Of a stretch of 64,000 nt of DNA, positions 34,444-42,779 are shown piece by piece. Position 1 is the stretch's first letter; each line of letters opens with the position of its first letter. Under the pieces are notes generated by a model. The model saw only the letters and a list, made by a program, of their open reading frames with translations. It was not told where the DNA came from and searched no databases. Source of the stretch: Hyphomicrobiales bacterium. GTDB taxonomy: Bacteria; Pseudomonadota; Alphaproteobacteria; Rhizobiales; Rhizobiaceae. The translations under genes were made by a program, and so were the position numbers. Location: positions 248,001 through 312,000 of the forward strand of contig UBMP01000009.1 of assembly GCA_900466575.1 (NCBI GenBank), given 5' to 3'.

Positions 34444-35958
34444 ATGTCGATTACCCGTCCCACCGTTGCCGATGTCGCCAAGCTGGCAGCGGATCTGCAT
34501 ATGAACATGTCGCTCCAGGAGGCGTCGGAATATCACGCTCTGATGGGCGGTATTTTCGATGCCTACGACGTTGTCGATAACCACCCCAACCCGGTTCCGA
34601 CCGTGAAATACCCCCGCACGCCCGGTTACCGTCCCATGGGCGATGAAAACCGTTTCGGGGCCTGGGCGCAGAAAAGCACGGTCAAGGGCGCCGAAAGCGG
34701 AAAGCTCGCGGGAAAGACTGTCGTCCTGAAAGACAATGTCGCTCTGGCGGGCGTTCCGATGATGAACGGGGCGCAGACGCTGGAAGGTTTCATTCCGGGC
34801 GCTGACGCCACGGTCGTGACGCGCATTCTCGACGCCGGCGGCACGATCCTTGGCAAGGCGACCTGCGAACAGTTCTGCCTTTCCGGCGGCAGCCACACGT
34901 CCGATCCCGGCCCGGTGCACAATCCGAACCGCATGGGCTATGCGGCGGGCGGTTCGTCCTCCGGTTCGGCAGCGCTGGTCGCCGCCGGCGAGGCCGACAT
35001 GGCCATCGGCGGGGACCAAGGCGGTTCCATTCGCATCCCCTCCGCCTATTGCGGCGTCTACGGCATGAAGGCCACGCATGGCCTCGTCCCCTATACCGGC
35101 GTGATGCCGATCGAGGCGACGATCGACCATACCGGTCCGATCACCGCGACCGTTGCCGACAACGCACTGCTTCTGGAGGTTCTCGCAGGTGCCGATGGCC
35201 TCGACCCACGCCAGTATGCCCCGGTTGTGTCGAACTATACCGAGGCGCTCGGCAAGGGCGTGAAGGGCCTGAAGATCGGCATTCTGAAGGAGGGCTTCTC
35301 CTTTGAAAACATGCAGGACGGCGTTCAGCACAAGGTGCGTGCGGGCGCCGACCGGTTTGCGGCGATGGGGGCGGATGTTTCCGAAGTGTCCGTGCCCGAG
35401 TTCCTGACTGCGCTCTGCGCCTGGAACCCGATCACACTGGAAGGCTTCATGGCCCAGATGATGCACGGCAACGGCATGGGCTTCAACTGGAGGGGCCTCT
35501 ACGATGTGGCCCTGCTGGACGCCCATTCCGCATGGCGGCAGAAGGCGGATGACCTGTCGGTCACGCTGAAGCTCTGCATGCTGGTCGGACAATGGGGTCT
35601 CAGCCATTACCGTGGCCGCTACTATGCCAAGTCGCACAACATCGTGCTGAGCATCCGCAAGACGTTCGACGCACTCTTCGCCAAATACGACCTGCTGCTG
35701 ATGCCCACGGTTCCGTGTGTGGCCTCGCCGCTGCCTGGCAAGGACGCCTCCATTGCCGAAATCGTCGCGCGCGGGTTCGAGATGACCGCCACCACGGCGG
35801 CCTTCGACGTCACCGGTCATCCCGCCATGTCCATCCCCTGCGGCCTTTCCGACGGTCTACCCGTCGGCCTGATGCTGATCGGCAAGGACTATGCCGAGGC
35901 GACCATCTACCAGGCCGCCAGCGCCTTCGAGGCCGACGGCGACTGGCGCAAGTTCTGA
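34444..35958 (+). CDS. Amidase of the amidase-signature family (nitrile pathway)
   Basis: The ATG at 34444 follows AAAGGAAAATCC. A TTG six codons earlier is rejected. The 504-residue enzyme hydrolyses the amide made by nitrile hydratase to carboxylate and ammonia. The Ser-cisSer-Lys triad falls at Lys96 (VVLKDNV), Ser171 (AAGGSSSGS) and Ser195 ([10 protein letters not shown]), the same numbers as in the Rhodococcus N-771 nitrile-pathway amidase. An N-terminal helical extension (about 1-75) is also shared with that group. It lies 66 bases before the hydratase alpha gene. Confidence 0.94.
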   Translation: MSITRPTVADVAKLAADLHMNMSLQEASEYHALMGGIFDAYDVVDNHPNPVPTVKYPRTPGYRPMGDENRFGAWAQKSTVKGAESGKLAGKTVVLKDNVALAGVPMMNGAQTLEGFIPGADATVVTRILDAGGTILGKATCEQFCLSGGSHTSDPGPVHNPNRMGYAAGGSSSGSAALVAAGEADMAIGGDQGGSIRIPSAYCGVYGMKATHGLVPYTGVMPIEATIDHTGPITATVADNALLLEVLAGADGLDPRQYAPVVSNYTEALGKGVKGLKIGILKEGFSFENMQDGVQHKVRAGADRFAAMGADVSEVSVPEFLTALCAWNPITLEGFMAQMMHGNGMGFNWRGLYDVALLDAHSAWRQKADDLSVTLKLCMLVGQWGLSHYRGRYYAKSHNIVLSIRKTFDALFAKYDLLLMPTVPCVASPLPGKDASIAEIVARGFEMTATTAAFDVTGHPAMSIPCGLSDGLPVGLMLIGKDYAEATIYQAASAFEADGDWRKF

Positions 35959-36024
35959 CATTGCCAATGCCGTCGCCCGCGACGGCCTTCAGACAACTCC
36001 AAGCATGACATGAAAGGAGATACC

Positions 36025-36639
36025 ATGTCGCACGATCACGATCACACAGCACCCCCGGCCGATATCGAGCTGAGGGTCAAGGCACTGGAATCGCTTCTGA
36101 CCGAAAAGGGTCTGATCGATCCCTCCGCACTCGACGAGCTTGTCGATACCTATGAAAACCGCATCGGCCCGCGCAACGGCGCCCTCGTCGTCGCCAAGGC
36201 CTGGGCGGATCCCGAATACAAGAAACGCCTGCTGGAAGATGGCACGGCCGCGATTGCCGAACTCGGCTATTCCGGCGTTCAGGGCGAAGACATGGTCGTC
36301 GTCGAGAACACGCCGACCATTCACAACATGACCGTCTGCACACTGTGCTCCTGCTATCCGTGGCCGACGCTCGGCCTGCCGCCGGTCTGGTACAAGTCCG
36401 CACCCTACCGCTCCAAGGTCGTGATCGACCCCCGCGGTGTGCTTGCCGAATTCGGCGTCAGCGTGCCGGACAGCAAGGAGGTTCGGGTTTGGGACAGCAG
36501 CGCCGAGCTTCGCTATCTCGTTCTGCCCGAGCGCCCGGCGGGCACCGAAGGCTGGAGCGAAGAAAAGCTCGCCGATCTCGTCACCCGCGATTCGATGATC
36601 GGAACCGGCTTCCCGAAGAGCCCTTCCGAAATCCAGTAA
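36025..36639 (+). CDS. nthA: Nitrile hydratase alpha subunit, cobalt type
   Basis: AAGGAGATACC precedes the ATG at 36025, giving 204 residues. The metal-binding claw is VCTLCSC (Cys105, Cys108, Ser109, Cys110). Thr in the third position, rather than Ser, marks cobalt-type enzymes. Two of these cysteines are normally oxidised to sulfinic and sulfenic acids. The N-terminus MSHDHDH is His-rich. The enzyme hydrates nitriles to amides in the cytoplasm. Unusually, its beta partner is encoded by two downstream genes. Confidence 0.95.
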   Translation: MSHDHDHTAPPADIELRVKALESLLTEKGLIDPSALDELVDTYENRIGPRNGALVVAKAWADPEYKKRLLEDGTAAIAELGYSGVQGEDMVVVENTPTIHNMTVCTLCSCYPWPTLGLPPVWYKSAPYRSKVVIDPRGVLAEFGVSVPDSKEVRVWDSSAELRYLVLPERPAGTEGWSEEKLADLVTRDSMIGTGFPKSPSEIQ

Positions 36640-36673
36640 CCCAAAAAGGCAAGAACCGCAGAGGAGAACAGAT

Positions 36674-36982
36674 ATGAACGGAGTACACGATCTTGGTGGC
36701 ATGCACGGACTGGGTCCGATCGCGCCGCCCGCGCAGGAACCGGTTTTCGCCCATGAGTGGGAGCGGCGCGCTTTCGCGATGTTTGTGCCGCTTTTCGGCG
36801 CCGGCTGCTTCAATGTCGACGAGTTTCGTCACGCCATCGAACGCATGACGCCCACGCATTACCTCGAAGGCTCCTATTACGAGCACTGGCTGCATGCCTT
36901 CGAAACCCTCCTCGTCGAGAAGGGCTATATGGGGCCGAACGAGCTCGACGACTACATCGCCAAGTTCAAGGAGAAAATGTGA
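36674..36982 (+). CDS. nthB: Nitrile hydratase beta subunit, N-terminal half (separate polypeptide)
   Basis: This 102-residue protein equals the N-terminal half of a normal, roughly 220-residue nitrile hydratase beta subunit. It carries MNGVHDLGGMHG at the start, a WERRAFAMFVP segment and the conserved IERMTPTHYLEGSYYEHWL block. Arg57 there is the expected contact to the oxidised metal cysteines. It ends in KEKM followed by TGA, whose last base is the first of the next gene's ATG. The AAGGAG inside its last codons is the ribosome site for that gene. A split beta subunit is known in toyocamycin nitrile hydratase (ToyJKL) and thiocyanate hydrolase. Confidence 0.9.
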   Translation: MNGVHDLGGMHGLGPIAPPAQEPVFAHEWERRAFAMFVPLFGAGCFNVDEFRHAIERMTPTHYLEGSYYEHWLHAFETLLVEKGYMGPNELDDYIAKFKEKM

Positions 36983-37338
36983 TGCCTCTGGTTACGAAAG
37001 ATCTGGTCCCGGTCATCGTCAAGACCGGAGCATCCGCCCGCATCGCCGAGGACGTCGCACCGAGCTTCAATGTCGGCGACAAGGTGCGCGCGAAGAATAT
37101 CAACCCGCTGACGCATACGCGCCTCCCGCGCTATGTTCGCGGCAAGGTCGGAACGGTCGTTCTGGATCACGGCGTGTTCGTGACGCCGGACACGGTGGCC
37201 CACGGCCAGGGCGAACATCCGCAGCATGTCTATAACGTCGCCTTTGGCGGCGACGAGTTGTGGGGCGGCGGCGCTTCCTCCAAGGACAAGGTCTATATCG
37301 ACCTGTGGGACGACTATCTTGAAAAGGTCGAGGCATGA
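36982..37338 (+). CDS. Nitrile hydratase beta subunit, C-terminal half (separate polypeptide)
   Basis: An ATG at 36982 in a TGATG overlap, with AAGGAG 8 nt upstream, starts a 118-residue protein matching the C-terminal SH3-like barrel of NHase beta. Visible blocks are FNVGDKVRAKNINP and HTRLPRYVRGKVG, with the second conserved Arg pair at 50/53. VYNVAFGGDELWG and the final KVYIDLWDDYLE follow. Added to the preceding gene the length is 220 residues, a normal beta subunit, so nothing is missing at the junction. The enzyme should be an alpha-beta-gamma heterotrimer. Confidence 0.9.
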   Translation: MPLVTKDLVPVIVKTGASARIAEDVAPSFNVGDKVRAKNINPLTHTRLPRYVRGKVGTVVLDHGVFVTPDTVAHGQGEHPQHVYNVAFGGDELWGGGASSKDKVYIDLWDDYLEKVEA

Positions 37339-37838
37339 CCGAACTCCTCGCCCTTGAACCCCTGAACCTGCCCCGCGACGAAGGTGGGCCGGTCTTCGAG
37401 CGTCCCTGGCAGGCCCAGGCCTTCGCGCTTGTCGTCGAACTCTACAAGGCCGGCAAGTTTCGCTGGCCGGAATGGGTCGAGGTCTTCAGCCAGGAGATCA
37501 AGGCCTCCCCGGCGCTGCCGGGGGAGAGCGCCAACGACACCTATTACCGCCAATGGCTTACCGCACTCGAAACCATGGTCTCCAGTCGGAAGCTTGTCAT
37601 GGGCGCGGAAGTGTCCGACCGGCAGGAGGAATGGCGCCAAGCCTACCTCAACACGCCGCACGGACAGCCGATCCTGCTCGCCAACGCGCATTGCCGGCCG
37701 GCGAGCGGGCATAGTCATGACCATGATCACGACGATGACGATGATGATCACCATCATCACCACCACCATCATCATCATGGGCATCATCACAGCGTGTCGC
37801 GCCAGCCCGTCGCGGTCGCAGCCCCCTTGTCGAAGTAG
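37335..37838 (+). CDS. Nitrile hydratase accessory protein (P14K/NhlE-like) with long His/Asp tail
   Basis: The protein has 167 residues. Residues 1-115 are related to the N-terminal half of NHase beta (PVFERPWQAQAFALVVELYKAGKF, YYRQWLTALETMV), as in the activator/cobalt-exchange proteins that insert metal into alpha. The C-terminus is unusual: a run at about 124-151 has alternating HxH steps, six Asp, ten consecutive His and a further His triplet. This is a likely Co(II)-binding reservoir. Its ATG overlaps the stop of the preceding gene by 4 bases, and a CbiM-type cobalt permease follows. Confidence 0.9.
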   Translation: MTELLALEPLNLPRDEGGPVFERPWQAQAFALVVELYKAGKFRWPEWVEVFSQEIKASPALPGESANDTYYRQWLTALETMVSSRKLVMGAEVSDRQEEWRQAYLNTPHGQPILLANAHCRPASGHSHDHDHDDDDDDHHHHHHHHHHGHHHSVSRQPVAVAAPLSK

Positions 37839-37855
37839 AACCCAGGAGAATCGTC

Positions 37856-38533
37856 ATGCATATCGAACCCGGCGTCGTCGATGGCGCCAAGATCGTTCTG
37901 AGCTACGCAACCGGCCTTGTCGCATTGGGCGGTGCCGTCAAGATGTCCTACGACACCATCCGCGCCAGCGGCATTCCGGCCTTCGCGGTCAGAAGCGTCA
38001 TCACCACATCGCTGGTGCTCTGCTTCTTCCAGGTGCTGCCGCATCAGGCGGTCGGCGTCTCGGAAGTGCACCTGATCCTCGGATCGACCTTGCTGCTGAT
38101 GTTCGGTGCAGGGCCGGCCGCCGTGGGTCTTGCCCTTGGCCTGCTGACGCAGGGCCTCTTCTTCGCGCCGTTCGACCTGCCGCAATACGGCATGAACGTC
38201 ACCACGCTGATCGTGCCGCTGTTTGCGATCAGCAAGCTGGCCGAGCGCGTCGTGCCGAAGGCAACGCCCTATGTCGATCTGCAATACAAGCAGGCACTGG
38301 CGCTTTCGACGGCGTTCCAGGCGGGGATTGTCGCCTGGGTGGCTTTCTGGGCGCTTTACGGCCAGGGCTTCACGGTGGCCAATCTCTCCAATGTCGCCAC
38401 CTTCGGCCTTGCCTATATGAGCGTCATCCTCATCGAGCCGCTGGTTGATCTCGCGGTTCTCGGTGCGGCCAAGTCGCTGCGCAAATATGCTGACGGTCCC
38501 GTCTTCGTCAGACGGCTCTATCGCGCCGCGTAA
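37856..38533 (+). CDS. CbiM-type cobalt/nickel ECF transporter substrate-binding permease
   Basis: The 225-residue membrane protein begins MHIEPGVVDG. The exposed Met-His-Ile N-terminus coordinates Co/Ni in CbiM and NikM. Several membrane spans follow, including LGSTLLLMFGAGPAAVGLALGLL. No CbiN, CbiQ or CbiO gene is adjacent, so it either recruits a distant ATPase module or works alone. Placement 18 bases after the His-tailed chaperone strongly implies cobalt supply to the nitrile hydratase, a job done by the unrelated NiCoT protein NhlF in Rhodococcus. Confidence 0.87.
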   Translation: MHIEPGVVDGAKIVLSYATGLVALGGAVKMSYDTIRASGIPAFAVRSVITTSLVLCFFQVLPHQAVGVSEVHLILGSTLLLMFGAGPAAVGLALGLLTQGLFFAPFDLPQYGMNVTTLIVPLFAISKLAERVVPKATPYVDLQYKQALALSTAFQAGIVAWVAFWALYGQGFTVANLSNVATFGLAYMSVILIEPLVDLAVLGAAKSLRKYADGPVFVRRLYRAA

Positions 38534-38542
38534 ATATCAAAC

Positions 38543-38572
38543 GGCCGCCCGGTCTGTTCGGTGCGGGCGGCC
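38543..38572 (+). terminator. Hairpin after the nitrile hydratase operon
   Basis: GGCCGCCCG and CGGGCGGCC form a perfect 9-bp stem with a 12-nt loop, 9 bases after the cobalt permease stop. No U-run follows, so it may be Rho-assisted or a 3' stabiliser. Confidence 0.5.
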
Positions 38573-38706
38573 TCCGATGTCGGCGCCATGACGTATAAAC
38601 CGTCAGGCGCCTTCATCTTTGCACATAAATTGGTCATCTGTGCCTGTTAAAGATTGTAATCACGACTATCGAAGATTATAGTTTTTCTGTCCCCGGAAGC
38701 GGACGA

Positions 38707-39147
38707 ATGAAATGGATTTTGGCTGTGACCGGCGATACCAGCATGCAAGACAAACTCGCTTACCTGATTGCGAGCATCAGTCGTCAACTCGAAGAAGAGT
38801 TGAGCGAAATTCTCAAGCCGCAAGGCATTGCGATCGAGCAGTTCCGGATTTTGACCGCGCTGTCCGACATGGACCGCAGGCCGATGCGTGATCTGGCGGG
38901 CGTGGTGCTCGTCGACCCGGCCTCCCTGACCAAAATCGTCGATCGCATGGTGGCTGAGGCGCTGGTCTTCCGCGCACCCGCACCCGATGATCGCCGCAAG
39001 GTGCTGATCTGCCTGGCCAGCAAGGGAAAGGCGCTTTACGAGCGGCTCAAGATCCTCCACGACGCCCAGCAGCGCAAGCTCGTCAATCGCCTGTCCGAGC
39101 GCAAGGCGGATCAGCTCGCCGACATCCTGCGCGGTCTGATGAACTAA
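38707..39147 (+). CDS. MarR-family transcriptional regulator
   Basis: The protein has 146 residues from the ATG at 38707. An ATG at 38743 would remove 12 residues and is an equally possible start. The winged HTH (MRDLAGVVLVDPASLTKIVDRMVAEALV) and wing (RAPAPDDRRKVLICLASKG) are clear. It follows the nitrile operon and is convergent with an AmiC-like sensor gene. As I recall, Rhodococcus J1 nitrile hydratase loci also pair an AmiC-like protein with a small repressor, so control of this operon is likely. Confidence 0.85.
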   Translation: MKWILAVTGDTSMQDKLAYLIASISRQLEEELSEILKPQGIAIEQFRILTALSDMDRRPMRDLAGVVLVDPASLTKIVDRMVAEALVFRAPAPDDRRKVLICLASKGKALYERLKILHDAQQRKLVNRLSERKADQLADILRGLMN

Positions 39148-39186
39148 GTGGATATCTCGCTCACCGGTCGCGAAGACAGGTCGGGC

Positions 39187-40242
39187 CTATTTCGTTGCCA
39201 GAACCCGAAAATCATAGCCATCGACCGCCGCGATATGGACCGGATGGCGATTGCCCGTGGCCACGGCTGTTTCAAAGCCGCGCGCCGTCTTCTTCTGCGG
39301 CGACGCGCCCAATTGCCTGATGATGGCGCTGGAATGCAGGCTTTGCGCCGCATCCGCTAGCCCGCCCAAGCAATGAACGCCTTCATAAAGCGACTCGCCG
39401 AAGGCGTTGGGCGGGGGAGGGCAGAGGTCGAAATACTGATGGTATTTTTCGAGAAACGCGTCGTTGTTCCTGGAGCGTAGTCCCGCAAAATAGGCTGAAG
39501 AGACGAAAAGATTTTCCGTTGCATCCTCCCCGATCCCGTAAAGCACCGTTTCATCCACCGAGGTGCTGAAACGCAGAATGCGGGCTGCGAGACCGGATTC
39601 CGAAAAGGCCCGGTTGAAGACCACCGCCTCATGCCCCAGAAGCCACGACAGGACGGCATGGGGTCTAGCCTTGCGGATTTGCGACAGCAGGCGGTCGTGA
39701 TCCTCGAAATCGAACGGTATTTCGACGTCGCCAACGACCTGGCCGCCGCTATCGGCAATCAGTTGACGCGCCTCCGCCATCGACTTTTGCGGCCAGAGAT
39801 AATCGTTGCCCAGAAGAAAGAAGCGGGAGGCCCGCTTCTCATGAACCAGCCAGTCAATCCCTGGCTTCAGCAGCTCAGACGCCGTCTCTCCGATGGTAAT
39901 AATGCCGGGATGCCGCTCCGATCCCTCGAATTGCGGTGTATAGATGAAGGGGATGCCTGAAGGAATGGATTGCCGAACGGGCTGACGGGCGGAACTCGGC
40001 ACCATGGCCACGAGGGCTTCAACACCATCAAGCGCGACGGCACTGGACGCAGCTTCGGCCGCGGCCCTCACGGTCGATCCGGAATCGCGTAAGACGACTT
40101 CCAGCTCGCGCCCGAGAACGCCCCCCGTCGCGTTGATCTCTGCAGCAGCCAGCAGGGCACTTGCCTCACAGGAGGGCGCCCAGATACCGGCCGGCCCGCT
40201 TCTGGGTATCAAGACTCCGATCTTCAGGCGTTTGCTTGCCAT
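39187..40242 (-). CDS. AmiC-like cytoplasmic amide sensor (branched-chain/amide-binding fold)
   Basis: The ATG at 40240-40242 (MASKRLKIGVLIP) gives 351 residues without any signal peptide, beginning directly in the first Rossmann strand. The type-I binding-protein fold resembles Pseudomonas AmiC in phase and motifs: YTPQFEGSERHPGIITIG, FFLLGNDYLWPQKSMAEARQLI, and ARPHAVLSWLLGHEAVVFNRAF. AmiC senses short amides and restrains its partner regulator. Here no AmiR is present; the convergent MarR gene may be the DNA-binding arm. A stray cytoplasmic relative of urea/amide receptors is the alternative. Confidence 0.8.
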   Translation of the reverse strand: MASKRLKIGVLIPRSGPAGIWAPSCEASALLAAAEINATGGVLGRELEVVLRDSGSTVRAAAEAASSAVALDGVEALVAMVPSSARQPVRQSIPSGIPFIYTPQFEGSERHPGIITIGETASELLKPGIDWLVHEKRASRFFLLGNDYLWPQKSMAEARQLIADSGGQVVGDVEIPFDFEDHDRLLSQIRKARPHAVLSWLLGHEAVVFNRAFSESGLAARILRFSTSVDETVLYGIGEDATENLFVSSAYFAGLRSRNNDAFLEKYHQYFDLCPPPPNAFGESLYEGVHCLGGLADAAQSLHSSAIIRQLGASPQKKTARGFETAVATGNRHPVHIAAVDGYDFRVLATK

Positions 40243-40731
40243 GATCCCCAACACCGTCTCACGCGGAAACGATAGCAAACCTTGGACCCTTACGCATCCT
40301 TAAAAGTCTGCGTCTCGAGAATCTCGTCAGGTGCCGAACAGCAATCAGGAACATAAACGGCGCTCGCATCCGGTTTGATGAAACCTGAGGTGCCAAAGGC
40401 TTGATTGAGCGAGAATCGGGCCGCAGCCAGCATCGCACGATGCCTTCCGGTTCATGCAAAGCGCGATGATGCTCTGATTTCCGTCCGGAAGGGTCGGGGT
40501 CGCCGACTTCGCGCATATCCACATCGCCGTCGGCCTCATTTTCCCGCTCTGTCCTGCAAGTGAAGTTCTGCCGAACTCGTCCTCTCACATTGGAAAGCCC
40601 CGGGGAGGGGCATCCACTTCATCATTTCTCCGCTTCAGAGATCTGCGGGAGAGCCACAGCACCTGCCACAAAGTTGACTTTTTTTGTCTTATTTCTTGCA
40701 TCATTCCCTCCACCGGCGGTATGACGCTGAC
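40243..40731. other. Non-coding interval before the iron-uptake operon
   Basis: About 490 bases with no convincing gene. A minus-strand frame of about 100 codons lacks a ribosome site and family resemblance. At the right end TTGACT at 40674-40679 is a candidate -35 box for the efe operon, with only a poor -10 match. I cannot identify a Fur, RirA or Irr site with confidence. Confidence 0.4.
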
Positions 40732-41574
40732 ATGCTTACACCTTTTCTAATTATGTTCCGCGAAGGCGTCGAGGCGGCGCTCATTGTCGGGATTATCGCC
40801 AGCTACTTGAAGCAGACCGGGCGCGGCATGTGGATGCCGGTCGTCTGGATCGGGATTTTGCTCGCGATCGCGCTATCCCTTTTCGTCGGTGCGGGCTTGC
40901 AGGTCATCAGCGCGGAGTTTCCCCAGAAGGCGCAGGAATTGTTCGAGGCGGTGATCGGCCTCGTGGCAGTCATCGTGCTGACCTCGATGGTGTTCTGGAT
41001 GCGCAAGGCCGCACGCTCCATCAAGGCGGAACTGCATCACTCCATCGATGAAGCTCTGGCATCTCATTCCGGCGGCTTGGGGCTCGCCGCCATGGCTTTT
41101 CTGGCTGTGGTACGCGAAGGGCTGGAATCGGTTTTCTTTCTTCTGGCGACCTTCCAGCAATCCGACAGCGTGCTCGCTCCGCTGGGTGCGCTTCTTGGCG
41201 TGCTTCTCGCCGTTGTCGTTGGCTACGGTATCTATGTCGGCGGTCTGAAGCTCAATCTGCGCCGCTTCTTCCGCTGGACCGGCGTCTTCATCCTGGTCGT
41301 CGCGGCCGGCATTCTGGCCAATGCGGTCAAGGCCCTGCACGAGGCAGGTCTCTGGAACCACTTCCAGGCCGTGGTCTTCGATTTCAGCGCCCGATTGCCG
41401 CTCGACAGCCCGCTGGGATCGGCCCTGGGCGGCATTCTCGGCTATATCGACGCGCCGACGGTCAGTGAAGTGACGGTCTACATCGCCTTCCTGGCTCTCT
41501 CACTGTTTCTCTTCCTTGCGCCGCATTCGCCCGCGCCGGAGGTCAAAACTTCCCATTCTGCCCGCAAGACCTGA
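40732..41574 (+). CDS. efeU: FTR1-family iron permease EfeU
   Basis: The start at 40732 (MLTPFLIMFREGVE) matches the family. An upstream start would add 16 polar residues. The 280-residue protein has seven predicted spans and both iron-binding REGxE motifs, REGVE (10-14) and REGLE (128-132). It moves ferric iron across the inner membrane after EfeO/EfeB handling. It is the first gene of efeUOB. Confidence 0.93.
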   Translation: MLTPFLIMFREGVEAALIVGIIASYLKQTGRGMWMPVVWIGILLAIALSLFVGAGLQVISAEFPQKAQELFEAVIGLVAVIVLTSMVFWMRKAARSIKAELHHSIDEALASHSGGLGLAAMAFLAVVREGLESVFFLLATFQQSDSVLAPLGALLGVLLAVVVGYGIYVGGLKLNLRRFFRWTGVFILVVAAGILANAVKALHEAGLWNHFQAVVFDFSARLPLDSPLGSALGGILGYIDAPTVSEVTVYIAFLALSLFLFLAPHSPAPEVKTSHSARKT

Positions 41575-41588
41575 GAAGACAGATTCTG

Positions 41589-42779
41589 ATGAACACCACG
41601 CCTCCCAAGGATATTCTTCCCCGCAAGCTCGTGACGGCTGGCATCGTGCTGTCTGCCGCGCTGGTGGTCGCAGCGGGGGCGGCCTTCTACTATGCCTCAC
41701 GCTTTTCGCAGGCTGAACGAAAGGCCTCCGCGGATGGAGCGGTCACGGTCACGATTGCCGGCAAGAGTTGTGACCCGAACGAACTGACTGTGCCGGCAGG
41801 CCGCACGGTTTTCCAGATCGTCAACAAGTCGGACCGCGCCGTCGAATGGGAAATCCTTGATGGCGTCATGGTGCTGGAAGAGCGGGAAAACATTGCCCCC
41901 GGCTTCACGCAAAGTCTGGCGGCAACACTCGAACCCGGCGAGTACCAGATCACCTGCGGCCTGCTTTCGAACCCGCACGGGACACTGCACGTCTCTCCAG
42001 CCGCCGCAGGAGCGCAAACTGCAGGGCAACCTTCGATGAAGGCCTTTATCGGCGCGATGGCGGAATACAAGGTGTATCTTGCCGGCGAGACGGACGGTTT
42101 CGTCACCGCCGCCAGCGATCTTGCAGCCGCCATCAAGGCCGGCGATCTCGCCAAGGCCCGTTTGCTTTACCAACCGGCACGCGTGGCCTACGCACATTTG
42201 CTGCCCATCGCCGGCCAGATTTCCGATCTCGACAGCGCCATCGATGCGCGCGCGGATTATTTTGAGAAGAAGGAGCAGGACCCGGCCTTCGGCGGCCTGC
42301 ACCGCGTCGAATATGGGCTGTTTGCTCAGAATAGTCTCGACGGCCTGGCGCCCGTGGCTGACAAGCTCGTTGCTGATGCGCAAACGCTCGCCGCTCGCAT
42401 CCACGATCTGCGGATCATGCCGGCGCAGATGATCAGCGGCGGCGCTGCCGTCATGGATCGGTTTGCCACCGCAGGCCCCGGGCTTGATGAAGACCGCTAC
42501 GCCCATACCGATCTGGCCTCTTTGCAGGCATCGCTTCTTGGCGTGCAGAAGGTCACCGATCTGCTTGCACCGGTTGCTGCCAAGGCCCATTCCGCGCTGA
42601 TCGAGCAGATCGGCAAAGACATCGTGGTCCTCCAGACCACGCTCGACACGTATCGCCGCACGGACGCCTACGTCTCCTATTCAACCCTGACCGAAGACGA
42701 CAAGTCCGACCTGAAAAAACAGGCCGCAGCGCTTGCCGCCGACCTCGGCAAGCTTCTTGAAACCTTGAGGTTAAGCTGA
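41589..42779 (+). CDS. efeO: Iron-uptake periplasmic protein EfeO (cupredoxin + M75)
   Basis: The protein has 396 residues with an N-terminal signal/anchor (residues 17-37). A cupredoxin-like domain follows (about 45-135, VTVTIAGKSCDPNELTVPAG). The M75 peptidase-like domain comes next with its HxxE motif in GLHRVEYGLF and a DEDRYAHTDLASLQ block. It binds ferric or ferrous iron for transfer to EfeU. Its last codon overlaps the efeB start (TGATG). Confidence 0.92.
   Translation: MNTTPPKDILPRKLVTAGIVLSAALVVAAGAAFYYASRFSQAERKASADGAVTVTIAGKSCDPNELTVPAGRTVFQIVNKSDRAVEWEILDGVMVLEERENIAPGFTQSLAATLEPGEYQITCGLLSNPHGTLHVSPAAAGAQTAGQPSMKAFIGAMAEYKVYLAGETDGFVTAASDLAAAIKAGDLAKARLLYQPARVAYAHLLPIAGQISDLDSAIDARADYFEKKEQDPAFGGLHRVEYGLFAQNSLDGLAPVADKLVADAQTLAARIHDLRIMPAQMISGGAAVMDRFATAGPGLDEDRYAHTDLASLQASLLGVQKVTDLLAPVAAKAHSALIEQIGKDIVVLQTTLDTYRRTDAYVSYSTLTEDDKSDLKKQAAALAADLGKLLETLRLS

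Noticed and set aside
34093-35820. 575-codon minus-strand frame opposite the amidase
   Set aside because: The plus strand encodes an amidase with all three catalytic residues in place; the antisense frame shows no recognisable protein.
36757-37338. A single frame-shifted reading covering both nitrile hydratase beta halves
   Set aside because: The upstream part of this frame does not encode beta-like sequence. The homology starts only at the ATG at 36982, which has its own ribosome site.
40259-40588. 109-codon minus-strand frame upstream of the AmiC-like gene
   Set aside because: No ribosome site, very Arg-rich translation and overlap with the AmiC-like gene's own start region; probably not a gene.
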